From NCBI GenBank assembly GCA_019750135.1, contig JAIEOV010000016.1, forward strand, positions 1 through 64,000: a stretch of DNA of 64,000 nucleotides, given 5' to 3'. Positions 52,568 to 62,253 of this stretch are shown one piece after another. The notes below the pieces were generated by a model. The model ran no database searches. It was not told the origin of the DNA and saw nothing but the letters and a program-made list of their open reading frames with translations. Made by a program: the position numbers and the translations under genes. Numbering within the stretch: position 1 is the stretch's first letter; each line of letters begins with the position of its first letter. The DNA is from Reyranella sp. (lineage in GTDB: Bacteria > Pseudomonadota > Alphaproteobacteria > Reyranellales > Reyranellaceae).

Positions 52568-52614
52568 CACTCGCCTCTCTTGCCGCTTCAATCCGTTGAA
52601 CACATATTAGCCGA

Positions 52615-53196
52615 ATGCCTCGACGGCGACCGAACCCCTTGATGGCCCCCGACGACGTAGCACCGCATCAGCGGGTCTGCGAGGCGCCGGGCTGCAGGCT
52701 CGCCGGCGAGTATCGCGCACCGCGCGCCCGCGACCGGCTGAACGAGTACCGCTGGTTCTGTCTTGAGCATGTGCGCGAGTACAACAAGAAGTGGGACTAC
52801 TTCGCCGGCCTCGGCGCCGAGCAGATCGAGGCCCATATCCGCGCCGACACGACTTGGCGCCGGCCGGTCTGGCCGCTCGGCGCCCGCCGCACCAACGGGC
52901 CTTATGTCCATATCCATGACCCATTCGACCTTGCTGACGATGCGGGGCTGGGCGAGCGGCCGCCGCCCAAGTTCGATGGCAGCGAGCAACTGACCCCCGC
53001 CGAGCGCTCGGCCCTCGATGTCCTTGAACTTTCCTGGCCCTCGACCCAGGCAGACGTGAAATCTCGTTACAAGGAACTGGTGAAAATCCACCATCCCGAC
53101 GCGAATGGCGGGGCGCGAGATGCCGAGGAAAAACTCAAACAAATCAATGCCGCCTATTCCACTCTGCGGGCATCGGAGCATCTTCCGGTCGAGTGA
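52615..53196 (+). CDS. J-domain (DnaJ-like) protein
   Basis: A 193-residue co-chaperone with the J domain at its C terminus: LDVLELSWPSTQADVKSRYK, then ELVKIHHPDANGG with the essential H-P-D, and EEKLKQINAAYSTLRASE. The N-terminal half (CEAPGCRLAGEYRAPRARDR, WFCLEHVREYNKKWDYFAGL) has four cysteines/histidines that may bind zinc. It should stimulate a DnaK-type Hsp70. This architecture beside bolA and cobS is usual in Alphaproteobacteria. Confidence 0.92.
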   Translation: MPRRRPNPLMAPDDVAPHQRVCEAPGCRLAGEYRAPRARDRLNEYRWFCLEHVREYNKKWDYFAGLGAEQIEAHIRADTTWRRPVWPLGARRTNGPYVHIHDPFDLADDAGLGERPPPKFDGSEQLTPAERSALDVLELSWPSTQADVKSRYKELVKIHHPDANGGARDAEEKLKQINAAYSTLRASEHLPVE

Positions 53197-53269
53197 TTAG
53201 CCCTATTCAAGGCAGACACGGCAATTGGTCGCTTGCGGTGCACAAAACGGCCTGCGACACTTGATTTTC

Positions 53270-53295
53270 GCCCGCAATTTGGCGGGCTTTGTTTT
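53270..53295 (+). terminator. intrinsic terminator directly upstream of cobS
   Basis: Stem GCCCGC (53270-53275), loop AATTTG, GCGGGC (53282-53287), then TTTGTTTT. It is a good Rho-independent terminator for the J-domain gene. It ends only 12 bases before the cobS start codon, so cobS must be read through it or start from a promoter inside the 73 bases before it. An attenuation role is possible. Confidence 0.7.
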
Positions 53296-53307
53296 GTAGG
53301 ACTTGTG

Positions 53308-54312
53308 ATGGCCTCTACGACGACCGCAGCCCGGCAGAACGTTTCGGGCATGCCGGATATCAAGGTTTCCGCCCGTCAGCTCTTCGGCATCGACACGGAC
53401 ATGGAAGTCCCGGCCTTCAGCCAGGCGACCGAGCACGTGCCGGAAGTGGACGACGCTTATCTCTTCGACGCCGACACGACGATGGCGATCCTTGCAGGCT
53501 TCGCCCACAACCGACGAGTCATGGTCCAGGGCTACCACGGCACGGGCAAGTCGACCCACATCGAGCAGGTCGCCGCGCGCCTCAACTGGCCCTGCCTGCG
53601 CGTCAACCTCGACAGCCACATCAGCCGTATCGACCTGATCGGCAAGGATGCGATCGTGCTGCGCGACGGCAAGCAGGTGACCGAGTTCCGCGAGGGCATC
53701 CTGCCGTGGGCGCTGCAGAACCCGACCGCCCTGGTGTTCGACGAGTACGACGCCGGCCGCGCCGACGTCATGTTCGTGATCCAGCGCGTGCTCGAGGTCG
53801 ACGGCAAGCTCACCCTGCTCGACCAGAACAAGGTGATCCGCCCTCACCCGGCGTTCCGCCTGTTCTCGACGGCGAACACGGTGGGCCTCGGCGACACGAC
53901 CGGCCTCTATCACGGCACGCAGCAGATCAACCAGGGCCAGATGGACCGCTGGTCGATCGTGACGACGCTGAACTACCTGCCGCACGACCAGGAAGTGAAC
54001 ATCGTCGCCGCCAAGACGCCGATGTACGACACCGAGGACGGCCGCAAGATCCTCAGCGCCATGGTGGCGCTGGCCGACCTGACGCGCGCGGGCTTCATCG
54101 CCGGCGACATCTCGACCGTGATGTCTCCGCGTACGGTGATGACCTGGGCCGAGAACGCCCGCATCTTCAACGGCGACATCGGCTTTGCCTTCCGTCTCAC
54201 CTTCCTCAACAAGTGCGACGAGGTCGAGCGCAGCACGCTCGCCGAGTACTACCAGCGCTGCTTCGGCAAGGAATTGCCGGCTTCGAGCGGCAAGGGCGGC
54301 AAGCTGCACTGA
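53308..54312 (+). CDS. cobS: cobaltochelatase subunit CobS
   Basis: A 334-residue AAA+ ATPase subunit of the aerobic cobaltochelatase (CobNST), which inserts cobalt in vitamin B12 synthesis. Walker A is [19 protein letters not shown], Walker B is [20 protein letters not shown], and sensor 1 is [13 protein letters not shown]. The ATG at 53308 has TAGGA upstream. It forms a pair with cobT, whose start lies 13 bases downstream of its stop. In several Alphaproteobacteria the cobS/cobT-like pair also occurs without cobN nearby, as here. Confidence 0.95.
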   Translation: MASTTTAARQNVSGMPDIKVSARQLFGIDTDMEVPAFSQATEHVPEVDDAYLFDADTTMAILAGFAHNRRVMVQGYHGTGKSTHIEQVAARLNWPCLRVNLDSHISRIDLIGKDAIVLRDGKQVTEFREGILPWALQNPTALVFDEYDAGRADVMFVIQRVLEVDGKLTLLDQNKVIRPHPAFRLFSTANTVGLGDTTGLYHGTQQINQGQMDRWSIVTTLNYLPHDQEVNIVAAKTPMYDTEDGRKILSAMVALADLTRAGFIAGDISTVMSPRTVMTWAENARIFNGDIGFAFRLTFLNKCDEVERSTLAEYYQRCFGKELPASSGKGGKLH

Positions 54313-54325
54313 TGAGGTGGCCTAA

Positions 54326-56254
54326 ATGGCCAAGGACACTACGCCGATAGAGGAATTCCGGCGCGTCACCGCCACCACCATGCGGGCGGTATCGCGCAAG
54401 GAAGTGAACGTCTCGTTCGTGCCCGATGGCGGCTCGCTGCTGGGCAGCGAGGCGCGCATCACCGTGCCCGCCCGCGACCTGCCGGTCGAGGATGTCAGCC
54501 GGGTGCGCGGCGAGGCCGATTCGATGGCGCTGAAGATGCGCCATCACGATCGCAAGACCCATCTGCGCCGCGTGCCGCGCGGCGAGACCGCCCGGGCGAT
54601 CTTCGAGGCGGTCGAGCAGGTCCGCGTCGAGGCGCTCGGCGCCCGCCGCATGGCCGGCGTCGCCGACAACCTCTCCGCCCTGTGGCGCCAGCGCTCCGAC
54701 CAGCGCGGCCATGCCCGCATCAAGTCCAAGGACGACGCGCCGATCGCCGACGTGATCGGCCTGATCGCCCGCGAGCAGCTCTTGGGCGCAGCACCGCCCG
54801 ACGCCGCCAAGGCGATGGTCGACATGTGGCGCGCCGACGTCGAGGCCGCAGCCGGCCGCGACTTCCAGAAGCTGCGCGAGTCGCTCGGCAACCAGGAGAC
54901 CTTCGCGCGTGCGGCGCGCCAGCTCATCCGCGACCTCAAGCTCGGCGATGAATCGGCCGACCTGCAGGACGAGGACGACCAGGATTCGCAGGATCAGGAG
55001 AACGCCGACGGCCAGTCCAACGAGACCGGCGACGACCAGAGCGATTCGAGCGAGACCCACGGCTACGGCGCCCAAGGCGAGGAGACCGAGGATGCCTCCG
55101 AGCAGGAGGACGCCTCCGAGACCGTCGCCGACCAGGCCCAGACCGAGATGCAGATGGGCTCGGGCGACGAGGAGGAACCGGGCCGCGCCGAGCGTCCGTG
55201 GCTACCGCCGGGTGCGCTCAGCAACGAGCCGGCGGGCCAGCAGTATCACGCCTATACGGTGAAGTTCGACGAGATCGTCGATGCCGACCAGCTGTGCGAC
55301 GCCGAAGAGCTCGGCCGCCTCCGCAACCACCTCGACCAGCAGCTCAGCCATCTGCAGGGCGTGATCGGCAAGCTCGCCAACCGCCTGCAGCGCCGACTGA
55401 TGGCGCAGCAGAACCGCTCGTGGGACTTCGACCTCGACGAGGGCACGCTCGATGCGGCGCGTCTCGCCCGCATCGTCGCCAATCCCATGCACGCCCTCTC
55501 CTTCAAGAAGGAGAAGGAGACCAACTTCCGCGACACGGTCGTGTCGCTGCTGATCGACAACTCGGGCTCGATGCGCGGGCGGCCGATCACGGTGGCGGCG
55601 ATGAGCGCCGACATCCTGGCCCGCACGCTCGAGCGCTGCGGCGTCAAGGTCGAGATCCTGGGCTTCACCACGCGCGCCTGGAAGGGCGGCCAGAGCCGCG
55701 AGCAGTGGCTCGCCGCCGGCAAGCCTGCCAATCCGGGCCGCCTCAACGATCTCCGCCACATCATCTACAAGCCGGCCGATGCGCCGTGGCGCCGGGCGAG
55801 GAAGAACCTCGGCCTGATGCTGCGCGAGGGCATCCTCAAGGAGAACATCGACGGCGAGGCGCTGTTGTGGGCGCACAACCGGCTGCTGCCGCGGCCGGAA
55901 GAGCGCAAGATCATGATGGTGATCTCGGACGGCGCGCCGGTCGACGATTCGACGCTGTCGGTCAATCCGGGCAACTACCTGGAGCGCCACCTGCGCGACG
56001 TCATCGACTGGATCGAGACGCGCTCGCCCGTCGAGCTGATCGCCATCGGCATCGGCCACGACGTCACGCGCTACTATCGCCGCGCCGTCACCATCGTCGA
56101 CGCCGACCAGCTCGGCGGCACGATGATGGAGCAGCTCGCCTCGCTGTTCGACGAGGAAGACCAGAAGGACATCCGCGCCGCCCGCGCGCCGCGCGGCGGC
56201 AAAGGCGGCGGCAAGGCTCCCGCCGGCAAGTCGGGCGGCCGTCGCGCCGCCTGA
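54326..56254 (+). CDS. cobT: cobaltochelatase subunit CobT
   Basis: A 642-residue partner of CobS. The N-terminal helical region is followed by a very acidic linker (residues about 205-285, rich in Asp/Glu/Gln), and a C-terminal von Willebrand A domain near residues 400-610. The metal-binding MIDAS motif is complete in [11 protein letters not shown], with the later Thr/Asp in [11 protein letters not shown]. The final 25 residues are Gly/Lys-rich. It is analogous to the MgChl D subunit. It is directly followed by the esterase-like gene. Confidence 0.95.
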   Translation: MAKDTTPIEEFRRVTATTMRAVSRKEVNVSFVPDGGSLLGSEARITVPARDLPVEDVSRVRGEADSMALKMRHHDRKTHLRRVPRGETARAIFEAVEQVRVEALGARRMAGVADNLSALWRQRSDQRGHARIKSKDDAPIADVIGLIAREQLLGAAPPDAAKAMVDMWRADVEAAAGRDFQKLRESLGNQETFARAARQLIRDLKLGDESADLQDEDDQDSQDQENADGQSNETGDDQSDSSETHGYGAQGEETEDASEQEDASETVADQAQTEMQMGSGDEEEPGRAERPWLPPGALSNEPAGQQYHAYTVKFDEIVDADQLCDAEELGRLRNHLDQQLSHLQGVIGKLANRLQRRLMAQQNRSWDFDLDEGTLDAARLARIVANPMHALSFKKEKETNFRDTVVSLLIDNSGSMRGRPITVAAMSADILARTLERCGVKVEILGFTTRAWKGGQSREQWLAAGKPANPGRLNDLRHIIYKPADAPWRRARKNLGLMLREGILKENIDGEALLWAHNRLLPRPEERKIMMVISDGAPVDDSTLSVNPGNYLERHLRDVIDWIETRSPVELIAIGIGHDVTRYYRRAVTIVDADQLGGTMMEQLASLFDEEDQKDIRAARAPRGGKGGGKAPAGKSGGRRAA

Positions 56255-56256
56255 CC

Positions 56257-57273
56257 TTGCGCCCCCCAATCTTGTATAACGGCCTGCGATCGCTGCTCGT
56301 CGTCTGCCTGATGGCGACGGCCTGCGCCGGCGCCTCGCCGGGGCCGGCGGTGGCGCAGGAGCAGACGCTCGAGATCAGGAGCGCCTCGCAACCCTTCAAG
56401 ATCGACGACCCGTCGGCCAAGACCATCGGCCGGCTGGTCTGGCGCGGCGGCATCATGATGACCGCCAATTCGCGTCACTTCGGCGGCTGGTCGGACCTGC
56501 ACGTCACGACCGACGGCAAGTCGCTCACCTCGATCTCCGACGAGGGCGCCTGGCTCACCGCCACCATCGAATATGACGGCGAGGCCAATCTCGCGGGCCT
56601 CGGCAACGCGCGCATCGGCCAGCTCCACGGCCTCGACGGCAAGCTGATCGCGACCAAGGCCGAGGCCGATGCCGAGGCGATGGCCCGCCTGCCCGACGGC
56701 TCGTGGCTGGTCGCCTTCGAGCGCGACCACCGGATTTGGCGCTATCCCACCCTGACCTCGACGCCGACCTTGTTCGATGGCCCGCCCGACCTCGGCCGCC
56801 AGCCGACCAACGGCGGCATAGAGGGGATGACGGCGCTGGCCGACGGCCGGGTCATTGCCATCAGCGAGGAATACAGCCTGCAGCCGGGCACCGTCGTCGG
56901 CTGGGTCGGCACCCCGGGAGCCGGCGGACGCTACCAGTGGCAGACGTTCAACTACGCCACCATTCCAGATTTCAAGCCGACGGCGATCACACAGCTGCCC
57001 GATGGATCGTTCGCCCTGATCGAGCGCGCCTTCGACGTGGCGCGCGGCGTGCGCTGCCGCGTCATGCGCTTCGAAGCCAGCCAGCTGGTGGCCGGCGGCA
57101 CGGTGCAGGCCGAGGAGCTGGCCCGGCTCGCCTCGCCCTATGCGGTCGACAATCTGGAAGGCATTGCCGCGACCAAAGGCGCGCGCGGCGAGACGCTGTT
57201 GTGGCTGATCTCGGACGACAACTTCAATCCGCTTCAGCGCAACATCCTGCTGCTGTTCGAGCTGGCCAAATAA
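56257..57273 (+). CDS. esterase-like activity of phytase family protein (exported)
   Basis: A protein of about 338 residues. The N-terminal hydrophobic segment (LRSLLVVCLMATACAGA) is a signal peptide, with a lipobox-like end (ATAC). The mature protein looks like a beta-propeller of the phytase-esterase type: GGIMMTANSRHFGGWSDLHV, SISDEGAWLTATIEYD, EAMARLPDGSWLVAFERDHR, NGGIEGMTALADGRVIAISE and VDNLEGIAATKGARGETLLW. The start is uncertain: TTG 56257 or TTG 56272, since the ATG at 56311 would cut the signal peptide. It follows cobT by two bases and ends in a hairpin shared with rpmB. Confidence 0.82.
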   Translation: MRPPILYNGLRSLLVVCLMATACAGASPGPAVAQEQTLEIRSASQPFKIDDPSAKTIGRLVWRGGIMMTANSRHFGGWSDLHVTTDGKSLTSISDEGAWLTATIEYDGEANLAGLGNARIGQLHGLDGKLIATKAEADAEAMARLPDGSWLVAFERDHRIWRYPTLTSTPTLFDGPPDLGRQPTNGGIEGMTALADGRVIAISEEYSLQPGTVVGWVGTPGAGGRYQWQTFNYATIPDFKPTAITQLPDGSFALIERAFDVARGVRCRVMRFEASQLVAGGTVQAEELARLASPYAVDNLEGIAATKGARGETLLWLISDDNFNPLQRNILLLFELAK

Positions 57274-57297
57274 GAAGGCCGCTTACGCGGCCTTCTT
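57272..57297. terminator. bidirectional hairpin terminator between the phytase-like gene and rpmB
   Basis: A perfect 11-bp stem (AAGAAGGCCGC 57272-57282, loop TTAC, GCGGCCTTCTT 57287-57297). Its right arm lies inside the last codons of rpmB, and its left arm overlaps the stop of the phytase-like gene. It should terminate both transcripts, though no long T-run is visible. Confidence 0.65.
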
Positions 57298-57588
57298 GGC
57301 ATCCTTCTTCGCTTTGGCCGAGACCACCCGGCGCTTCAGCACCTTCATCTCGGGGCTGAGCTTGCTGTCGTTGGTGCCCAGCAGGTAGGCGTCGATGCCG
57401 CCATTGTGCTCGATGGTCTTCATGCCGCGCGGGGTCAGGCGGAGGCGGACCGTGTGGCCGAGCGCATCCGACAGGACCGAACCGACCTGCAGGTTGGACA
57501 TGAACCGGCGCCGGGTCTTGTTGTTGGCGTGGCTCACATTGTTGCCGTATTGCACGGACTTGCCCGACAGGGCGCAACGACGAGGCAT
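57283..57588 (-). CDS. rpmB: 50S ribosomal protein L28
   Basis: A 101-residue L28: MPRRCALSGKSVQYGNNVSH then ANNKTRRRFMSNLQVGSVLS, and the C-terminal RLRLTPRGMKTIEHNGGIDA. The C-terminal 30 residues (LKRRVVSAKAKKDAKKA) are basic, as in the longer alphaproteobacterial form. Its leader is odd: a complete terminator (57602-57627) lies between a good promoter and the start codon, 14 bases upstream of it. Its own 3' end overlaps a bidirectional terminator. Confidence 0.96.
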   Translation of the reverse strand: MPRRCALSGKSVQYGNNVSHANNKTRRRFMSNLQVGSVLSDALGHTVRLRLTPRGMKTIEHNGGIDAYLLGTNDSKLSPEMKVLKRRVVSAKAKKDAKKAA

Positions 57589-57601
57589 GGCGGCTTCCGC
57601 T

Positions 57602-57627
57602 AAAAAACGATCCCGCCGGAGGGCGGG
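57602..57627 (-). terminator. intrinsic terminator in the rpmB leader
   Basis: Minus strand: CCCGCC, loop CTCC, GGCGGG, ATCG, then TTTTTT (57607 down to 57602). This is a textbook Rho-independent terminator, 14 bases from the rpmB start codon. It may end UPF0260/meaB transcription, or it may act as an attenuator of rpmB, because the best rpmB promoter lies upstream of it. Confidence 0.8.
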
Positions 57628-57636
57628 AAGGCCGGC

Positions 57637-57665
57637 TTTTTAAGGGTCTGACGGGGGGCAGTCAA
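57637..57665 (-). promoter_or_regulatory. rpmB promoter
   Basis: Minus strand: TTGACT (57660-57665), overlapping the UPF0260 stop codon, 17 bases, TAAAAA (57637-57642). The transcript would start near 57630, just before the hairpin described at 57602-57627. Confidence 0.6.
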
Positions 57666-58147
57666 GCGAACCAGTCCACCACCCGCTCGGTGATATCCTC
57701 GACCTGATCCTCGGGAATCACCCGTCCGCGGGCCGAGATTCCCGCTGCGTGCACGGTTTCCGGGTCGCCCGAGACCAGGGGGTGCCACCAGTAGAGGTCC
57801 TGCTTGAAGTGGACCAGGCGGTAGCCGCAGGTCTTGGGCAGCCAGTCCATCTTGGCCACCACACTTGGGGTCAGCTGGATGCAGTCCGGCACGATCTTTT
57901 TGCGGTTCTTGTAGTCCCGGCAGCGCGCCGTCTTGGGGTCCAGGAGCTTGCAGCAGGTGTCGGTCTGGGCGAGCTCGCCTGTGCCCTCGTATTCGAGCTT
58001 GTTGACGCAGCACATGCCGCAGCCGTCGCAGAGCGATTCCCACTCCTGCTTGGTCATCTGGGCCAAGGTCTTGCGCTTCCAGAACGGCAGCTCCTGCTGC
58101 TGGGCGGCGGCGCGACGGGCACGGCGGACAAAGGACTTAGCGGCCAT
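57662..58147 (-). CDS. YcgN-type cysteine cluster protein (UPF0260)
   Basis: A 161-residue protein of the UPF0260 family. The cysteine pattern is [35 protein letters not shown] and VPDCIQLTP, expected to bind a metal or iron-sulfur cluster. Family function is not established. Its start overlaps the end of meaB by 11 bases on the same strand, so meaB-UPF0260 is likely an operon. Confidence 0.93.
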   Translation of the reverse strand: MAAKSFVRRARRAAAQQQELPFWKRKTLAQMTKQEWESLCDGCGMCCVNKLEYEGTGELAQTDTCCKLLDPKTARCRDYKNRKKIVPDCIQLTPSVVAKMDWLPKTCGYRLVHFKQDLYWWHPLVSGDPETVHAAGISARGRVIPEDQVEDITERVVDWFA

Positions 58148-59108
58148 GGAAAGCCTCTAGCATACGACGGGCCGCAGCGGCGGGGGTTGCGCGGCCGGCC
58201 TCGACCTCGCGCTCCAGGCCCGCCACCAGTTTCCTGACCCCGGGGTGCTTGCGCAACTCCGCCAGAAGGGTTTCCCCCACCTCGTTCCACATCCAGGCAC
58301 GCGCCTGGTCGGCCCGGCGGCGGGCGACGCCCTTCTCCCCTACGGCCGCCATGAAGCGCTCGATGACCTGCCAGACCTCGGCCACGCCGACGCCGGTCAT
58401 GGCCGAGGCAGTCGTCACCTCGGGCGTCCAGCCGGCGGTCGGCGAGCGCAGCATGCGGAGCGCGTGCTGATAGTCGGATGCCGAGCGTTTGGCGGTGGCC
58501 AGAAGATCGCCGTCGGCCTTGTTGACCACGATCAGGTCAGCGAGTTCGATGACGCCGCGCTTGATGCCCTGCAGGTCATCACCGCCCGCCGGCAGCAGCA
58601 GGACGATGAACATGTCGACGATGTCCGAAACCGCGGTCTCCGACTGGCCGACGCCGACGGTCTCGACGATCACCGTGTCGAAGCCCGCCGCCTCGACCAG
58701 CAGCATGGTCTCGCGCGTGCGCCGCGCCACGCCGCCCAGGGTCGCACCCGCGGGCGAGGGCCGGATGAAGGCGGCATGCCGGCGCGACAGCTCCTCCATG
58801 CGCGTCTTGTCGCCCAGGATCGAACCGCCGCCGCGCTTGGACGACGGATCGATGGCGAGCACGGCCAGCGAGCGTCCCTGCTCCAGCAGCGACAGGCCGA
58901 AGCGCTCGATGAAGGTCGACTTGCCGACGCCGGGCACGCCGGTGATGCCGAGGCGCACCGACTTGCCGGTATGCGGCAACAGCGCGCCCAATAGGGCATC
59001 GGCGCGCTCGCGATGGTCGGAGCGCGTCGATTCGATAAGGGTGATGGCCTGGGCAAGTGCGCGGCGGTCGCCGGCCAGCAATGGCTCGAGCAGCGGGTCG
59101 ACGGTCAT
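58137..59108 (-). CDS. meaB: methylmalonyl-CoA mutase-associated GTPase MeaB (ArgK family)
   Basis: A 323-residue G3E GTPase that guards B12 loading of methylmalonyl-CoA mutase. Walker A is [15 protein letters not shown]; switch and base-recognition motifs include [32 protein letters not shown] and VVNKADGD. The family's [18 protein letters not shown] helix is at the C terminus. No mutase gene is in the window. It is followed by UPF0260 with an 11-base overlap and preceded by the MFS transporter gene. Confidence 0.93.
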   Translation of the reverse strand: MTVDPLLEPLLAGDRRALAQAITLIESTRSDHRERADALLGALLPHTGKSVRLGITGVPGVGKSTFIERFGLSLLEQGRSLAVLAIDPSSKRGGGSILGDKTRMEELSRRHAAFIRPSPAGATLGGVARRTRETMLLVEAAGFDTVIVETVGVGQSETAVSDIVDMFIVLLLPAGGDDLQGIKRGVIELADLIVVNKADGDLLATAKRSASDYQHALRMLRSPTAGWTPEVTTASAMTGVGVAEVWQVIERFMAAVGEKGVARRRADQARAWMWNEVGETLLAELRKHPGVRKLVAGLEREVEAGRATPAAAARRMLEAFHGR

Positions 59109-59123
59109 GCTGCGGCAGCCTTA

Positions 59124-60284
59124 TCAGCGGCGTCGGTGGAATGCCAGCAAGGCCGCGAAGCCCGCGATCGAATAGAAGACCGCGAGCGTCCAGCCCAGCC
59201 CGGGATCGCCGACCGTATCCATCGCCGCACCGGCGAGCGGCCGGCCCAAAAGGCCGCCCAGGATGTACAGCATGCTGTAAGCGGTGTTGGCGCGCGCGAT
59301 GTCGCCGCCGGCGATGCGCTGGCCGAGCAGCGCCAGCCCCACCGGATAGATGGCGAACGACAGCCCGCCCCACAGCGCGATCACGGCAATGATCGCGAGC
59401 GATTGCGCCGAGACCGCGGACAGCAAGAGGACCAGCAAGGTGCTGGCCAGCGCGCAGCCTGCCAGCACGACTCGCCGGTCGAAATGATCGGCCATCCAGC
59501 CGATCGGCCATTGCAGCACGACGTTGCCGATGACGAAGGTCGAGAGCCACAGCGCGCCGGTCTCGGCCGGCACGCCGGCGCCGACGGCATAGACCGGCAG
59601 GAAGCTGAAGGCGACCTGCTCGCCCAGCCCGCAGGAAAAGCCCGCCAGCATGGCGAGCGGCGCCATGAACACGACCTGCAGGTAGCCGCTGTCCTCGGCA
59701 TGCTCGATCTTGGGCGCCGTTTTCCAGTAGGGCAGCAGCGGCAGCGCGACCAGCAGCGCCAGCACGGCGCAGGTGATGAACGGTTTCGACCCGTAGACGC
59801 CGACGACCTGCAGCACGAACGGCCCCAGGGCCAGCCCGAACGCCACCAGCATGGAATAGACCGCCATGACGCGGCCGCGGCGCTTCTCCTCGACGACCAC
59901 GTTCATCCAGATCTCGCTCACGACCCAGGGCACGCCGCCCATGGCGCCGTGCAGAAAGGTCAGGATGAACCAGACGACGACGCTGTCGGTCAGGGTGTAG
60001 GACACGGTCAACGCCGAGCCCACGACCACCGAGCCGACGATGAACGGCACCGCGCCCCAGCGCGCGGCGAGCCGCGGAATGTGCGAGGCGGTGGCCAGCA
60101 TGCCGACGCCCCAGGCGGCGGCGACGATGCCGATGGTGAGCTTGTCGTGGCCCATCCGATCGAGCGCCAGCGGCACCAGCGGCATGGCCGTGCCGGCCTG
60201 CAGGCCGATAGCCGCACAGGCGGCGAACACGGGCAGCAGCGAACGCCAGGGACCGGCGGCGACGGCTGGGTTAGTCGGCGACAC
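59124..60284 (-). CDS. major facilitator superfamily transporter
   Basis: A 386-residue inner-membrane transporter with about twelve membrane segments (SLLPVFAACAAIGLQAGTAM, LTIGIVAAAWGVGMLATASH, VPFIVGSVVVGSALTVSYTL and so on). The cytoplasmic charged loop between helices 6 and 7 includes PYWKTAPKIEHAEDSG. It resembles the YcaD group; the substrate is unknown. The GTG at 60284 is chosen (GAGGGG lies just upstream); it overlaps the end of the Atm1-type exporter by 14 bases, so the two are co-transcribed. Confidence 0.88.
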   Translation of the reverse strand: MSPTNPAVAAGPWRSLLPVFAACAAIGLQAGTAMPLVPLALDRMGHDKLTIGIVAAAWGVGMLATASHIPRLAARWGAVPFIVGSVVVGSALTVSYTLTDSVVVWFILTFLHGAMGGVPWVVSEIWMNVVVEEKRRGRVMAVYSMLVAFGLALGPFVLQVVGVYGSKPFITCAVLALLVALPLLPYWKTAPKIEHAEDSGYLQVVFMAPLAMLAGFSCGLGEQVAFSFLPVYAVGAGVPAETGALWLSTFVIGNVVLQWPIGWMADHFDRRVVLAGCALASTLLVLLLSAVSAQSLAIIAVIALWGGLSFAIYPVGLALLGQRIAGGDIARANTAYSMLYILGGLLGRPLAGAAMDTVGDPGLGWTLAVFYSIAGFAALLAFHRRR

Positions 60285-62148
60285 GCAGATGCCCCTCGGC
60301 ACGGAACGAGGGCGCATCCTCCGACTCTGCGACGTGGCGCTCGGCCTCGCGGGCGGCCTCCTGCTGGCGCCGCCACATGTCGGCATAGAGGCCGTTGCGG
60401 GCCAGCAGCTCGCCGTGGCGGCCGCGCTCGGCGACGCGGCCGCGGTCGAGCACGACGATCTCGTCGGCGTTGATGATGGTCGACAGCCGATGCGCGATCA
60501 CCACGGTGGTGCGGCCGCGGCTCACTTCTTCCAGCGAGCGCTGAATCTCCTGCTCGGTGCGCGTGTCGAGGGCGCTGGTCGCCTCGTCGAACAACAGGAT
60601 GCTGGGGTTCTTCAGGATGGTGCGGGCGATCGCCACGCGCTGCTTCTCGCCGCCCGACAGTTTCAGGCCGCGCTCGCCCACGGTGGAATCGTAGCCCTGC
60701 GGGAGCGCCATGATGAAGTCGTGGATGCGCGCCAGCCGGGCCGCCTGCTCGACCTCCTCGCGGGTGCAGTCGGGCCGGCCGTAGCAGATGTTGTAGTAGA
60801 TCGTATCGTTGAACAGCACCGTGTCCTGCGGCACCACGCCGATCGCCGCCCGCAGGCTGGACTGCGTCACGTCGCGGATGTCCTGGCCGTCGATCCGGAC
60901 GCTGCCCGCGGCGACGTCGTAGAAGCGGAACAGGATGCGCGAGACCGTCGACTTGCCGGCGCCGCTCGAACCCACGATCGCGACCGTATCGCCCGGCGCC
61001 ACGCGGAAGCTGACATCGTGCAGGATCGGCCGCGCCTTCTCGTAGTGGAAGTCGACGTGGTCGAACACGATCTCGCCGCCCGTCACCTGCAGCGCCGGCG
61101 CGCCCGGCTTGTCGGCGATCTCGGCCTTGACGTCCATGAGGCCGAACATGCTCTCCATGTTGACCAGCGCGTTCCTGATCTCGCGATAGGCGAAGCCCAG
61201 CATGTTGAGCGGCATGTAGAGCTGGATCAGGAAGGCGTTGACCGCCACGAAGTCGCCGATCGTCATGGTGCCGGCTTTCACGCCGTAACCGGCCATGACC
61301 ATGACCGCGATCAGGCCGCACGAGATGATGGTCCCCTGCCCGACGTTCAGCAGCGACAGCGTCCGGGAGGAGCGGATGGCGGCCAGCTCGTAGCGACGGC
61401 GACCGACATCGAAGCGGCGCTTCTCGTGCTCCTCGTTGCCGAAGTACTTCACCGTCTCGTAGTTCAACAGGCTGTCGATCGCCTTGGCGTTGGCCTCGGT
61501 GTCGGCGTCGTTCATGCTGCGCACGAACTTGATGCGCCATTCCGACAAGATGACCGAGAAGGCGATGTAGCCGCCGACAGCCGCCAGCGTCACCACCGAG
61601 AAGCGCCAGTCGTAGAGGCTCCACAGCACCACGCCGACCAGGCAGATCTCGAACAGGGTCGGCAGGATGTTGAAGGTGGTGAAGCGGATCAGGAATTCCA
61701 TGCCGTTGGTGCCGCGTTCGATGACGCGGCTCAAACCGCCGGTCTGGCGTTCGAGATGGAAGCGCAGCGACAGGGCATGGAGATGGTGGAACACCTGCAG
61801 GGCGATGTTGCGGATGGCGCGCTGCGAGACCGGCGCGAAGATGGCATCGCGCAGCTCGCCGAACGCCTGGGCCAGGATGCGGGCGACGCCATAGGCCAGG
61901 ATCAGGCCAACCGGCACGGCCACGATCTGGGCCGCGGGCTCGCCCAGGGCGTCGACGGCGTGCTTGTAGAGCACCGGCACGTAGACGTTGGTGACCTTGG
62001 CCACGATCAGCAGAGCCAGTGCGACGACGACGCGGCAACGCAGGCCGGTCTCGCCTTCCGGCCACAGATAGCGGCCGACGACGCGCAAAACGGCCCAGCT
62101 GCGCCTCAAACCGAGCTTGGGAACGCCATCTTTGGCCGCTAGCGACAT
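60271..62148 (-). CDS. ABC transporter ATP-binding/permease, Atm1 type
   Basis: A 625-residue half-transporter with a six-helix membrane domain fused to an ATPase. The Atm1/HMT1 hallmark SLLNYETVKYFGNEEHE is present. The ATPase has Walker A GSSGAGKST, a LSGGEKQRVAIARTI signature, Walker B ILLFDEATSALD and the H-loop VVIAHRLST. Atm1-type exporters move glutathione-derived compounds linked to iron-sulfur assembly and metal detoxification. It heads an operon with the MFS gene. Confidence 0.92.
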   Translation of the reverse strand: MSLAAKDGVPKLGLRRSWAVLRVVGRYLWPEGETGLRCRVVVALALLIVAKVTNVYVPVLYKHAVDALGEPAAQIVAVPVGLILAYGVARILAQAFGELRDAIFAPVSQRAIRNIALQVFHHLHALSLRFHLERQTGGLSRVIERGTNGMEFLIRFTTFNILPTLFEICLVGVVLWSLYDWRFSVVTLAAVGGYIAFSVILSEWRIKFVRSMNDADTEANAKAIDSLLNYETVKYFGNEEHEKRRFDVGRRRYELAAIRSSRTLSLLNVGQGTIISCGLIAVMVMAGYGVKAGTMTIGDFVAVNAFLIQLYMPLNMLGFAYREIRNALVNMESMFGLMDVKAEIADKPGAPALQVTGGEIVFDHVDFHYEKARPILHDVSFRVAPGDTVAIVGSSGAGKSTVSRILFRFYDVAAGSVRIDGQDIRDVTQSSLRAAIGVVPQDTVLFNDTIYYNICYGRPDCTREEVEQAARLARIHDFIMALPQGYDSTVGERGLKLSGGEKQRVAIARTILKNPSILLFDEATSALDTRTEQEIQRSLEEVSRGRTTVVIAHRLSTIINADEIVVLDRGRVAERGRHGELLARNGLYADMWRRQQEAAREAERHVAESEDAPSFRAEGHLRVAD

Positions 62149-62253
62149 GTGTGCAAAATGCCTTTCAGGCGCCTGAGTTCAGTAGCGTAGGGGGCGACGG
62201 CCTTCTATCGTGGACATACGGCCGAAGTAAGCCCCCTGGTGGGAAGGGATTTC

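Noticed and set aside
53197..53307. Possible cobalamin riboswitch upstream of cobS
   Set aside because: The gap is only 110 bases, lacks the conserved B12-box sequence, and is mostly taken up by an intrinsic terminator.
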